Source: Bradyrhizobiaceae bacterium Ga0074131
GTDB taxonomy: Bacteria > Pseudomonadota > Alphaproteobacteria > Rhizobiales > Xanthobacteraceae
DNA length: 64,000 nt
Assembly (NCBI GenBank): GCA_001464035.1
Contig: LNEC01000004.1
Span: 310,001-374,000 of the forward strand
Reading direction: 5' to 3'
Shown: positions 63,599 through 64,000 of the stretch, piece after piece
Position numbering within the stretch: the stretch's first letter is position 1
Layout: each line of letters opens with the position of its first letter
The notes under the pieces: generated by a model
What the model was told of the DNA's origin: nothing
Databases searched by the model: none
The model's input: the letters and a program-made list of their open reading frames with translations, nothing else
Translations under genes and position numbers: made by a program

Positions 63599-64000
63599 AT
63601 GGCCCCCCGCGCTAACTGGAAAGGCTTCCTCCGCCTTTTGCCCGTCAACTGCCCGGTAGCGTTGTACCCGGCCACGTCGGAATCGGAAAAGATCTCCTTC
63701 AACCAGCTGAACCGGAAAACCGGACACCGCGTCAAATACGCAAAAGTGGATGCTGACACTGGCGAGGAAGTCCCCAACGAGGACATCGTCGAGGGTTACA
63801 AAATCGACACCGATACGTTCGTCGAGGTGAGCAAGGAAGAACTGGAGAACGGGCGCTGGAATCGACGCGGACCATTGAGATCGATGAATTCGTCGATCGC
63901 AGCGAGATCGATCCCCGCTAACTGATCCGCCCTTACTACCTGAGGCCTGACGGCAAAGTCGGCCATGATGCCTTTGCCGTGATCCGCGAAACCATCCGCG
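63599..64000 (+). pseudogene. ku: Broken ku gene (NHEJ end-binding protein), 3' part beyond window
   Basis: The start MAPRANWKGFLRLLPVNCPV, then SEKISFNQLNRKTGHRVKY, is the N-terminus of bacterial Ku, which binds double-strand ends and recruits LigD. At about 63850 a base is missing in AACGGGCGCTGG: the original frame leaves homology, while the next frame gives ALESTRTIEIDEFVDRSEIDPR. A TAA at 63919-63921 follows where Tyr is expected, then LIRPYYLRPDGKVGHDAFAV to the right edge. Two lesions make decay more likely than a sequencing slip. An intact ku probably exists elsewhere. Confidence 0.8.

Noticed and set aside
1..64000. CRISPR arrays, rRNA genes, complete insertion sequences
   Set aside because: No regularly spaced repeats, rRNA sequence or transposase with terminal inverted repeats was seen.

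Overview
The window looks like a chromosomal segment of a Bradyrhizobium/Rhodopseudomonas-type alphaproteobacterium. The base composition is GC-rich. Typical features are Liv-type and TctC-type solute receptors in quantity, a split substrate-binding gene of a family repeated in these genomes, a GAAC-N7-GAAC LexA box, EcfG-type GGAAC-N16/17-CGTT promoters, and an NHEJ ligase/Ku neighbourhood. No database search was possible; family names come from motifs recognised by eye.

Layout. 1-3.4 kb: the start of a FliK-like gene on the minus strand, mnmA, a phospholipid-type methyltransferase, a small secreted protein and an elongator tRNA-Met. 3.4-20 kb: an accessory island beginning directly at the tRNA. 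It holds (a) a four-gene operon of DNA methylase, PRTase-like protein, ORC/CDC6-like ATPase and Rossmann-like protein; (b) thyX with a winged-helix gene; (c) an XRE regulator facing a ubiquitin-like conjugation operon (multi-Ubl, E2, JAB peptidase, E1) across a shared promoter/operator; (d) a decayed ATPase; (e) a 1,590-residue DUF4011 helicase-nuclease; then about 1 kb of decayed DNA. 20-31.7 kb: a TetR regulator facing a branched-chain-type ABC importer, two acyl-CoA ligases, two SCP2-type thiolases and an SDR, which read as one uptake-and-degradation pathway for a carboxylic acid. 32-39 kb: a minus-strand sugar-acid-type catabolic operon (two enolase-superfamily enzymes, a 2-hydroxyacid dehydrogenase, a FAH-family enzyme, two TctC receptors) facing a GntR regulator over a perfect palindrome.

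39.3-42.7 kb: dinB and a divergent VRR-NUC/DEDDh nuclease gene share one LexA box; the nuclease gene carries a +1 frameshift. 43-47 kb: a decayed stretch where an acyltransferase gene sits between the two ends of a broken substrate-binding protein gene. 47.1-59.3 kb: a compact, translationally coupled chemosensory operon with a soluble receptor bearing two signalling tips, a triple-CheW protein, CheB, a HEAT protein, CheR, two CheY, CheA, a STAS-like protein, CheC and a hybrid kinase. 59.5-64 kb: DNA repair (PolX with a damaged polymerase site, a stand-alone ATP-dependent ligase, a broken ku), a response regulator and a small gene behind an EcfG-type promoter.

The strongest candidates for new biology are the methylase/PRTase/ORC/Rossmann operon, the ubiquitin-like operon with its operator, and the SOS-controlled nuclease fusion. 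Many small genes here are decayed by single-base changes (about 13.8, 19.6, 42.36, 46.0, 61.7 and 63.85 kb).
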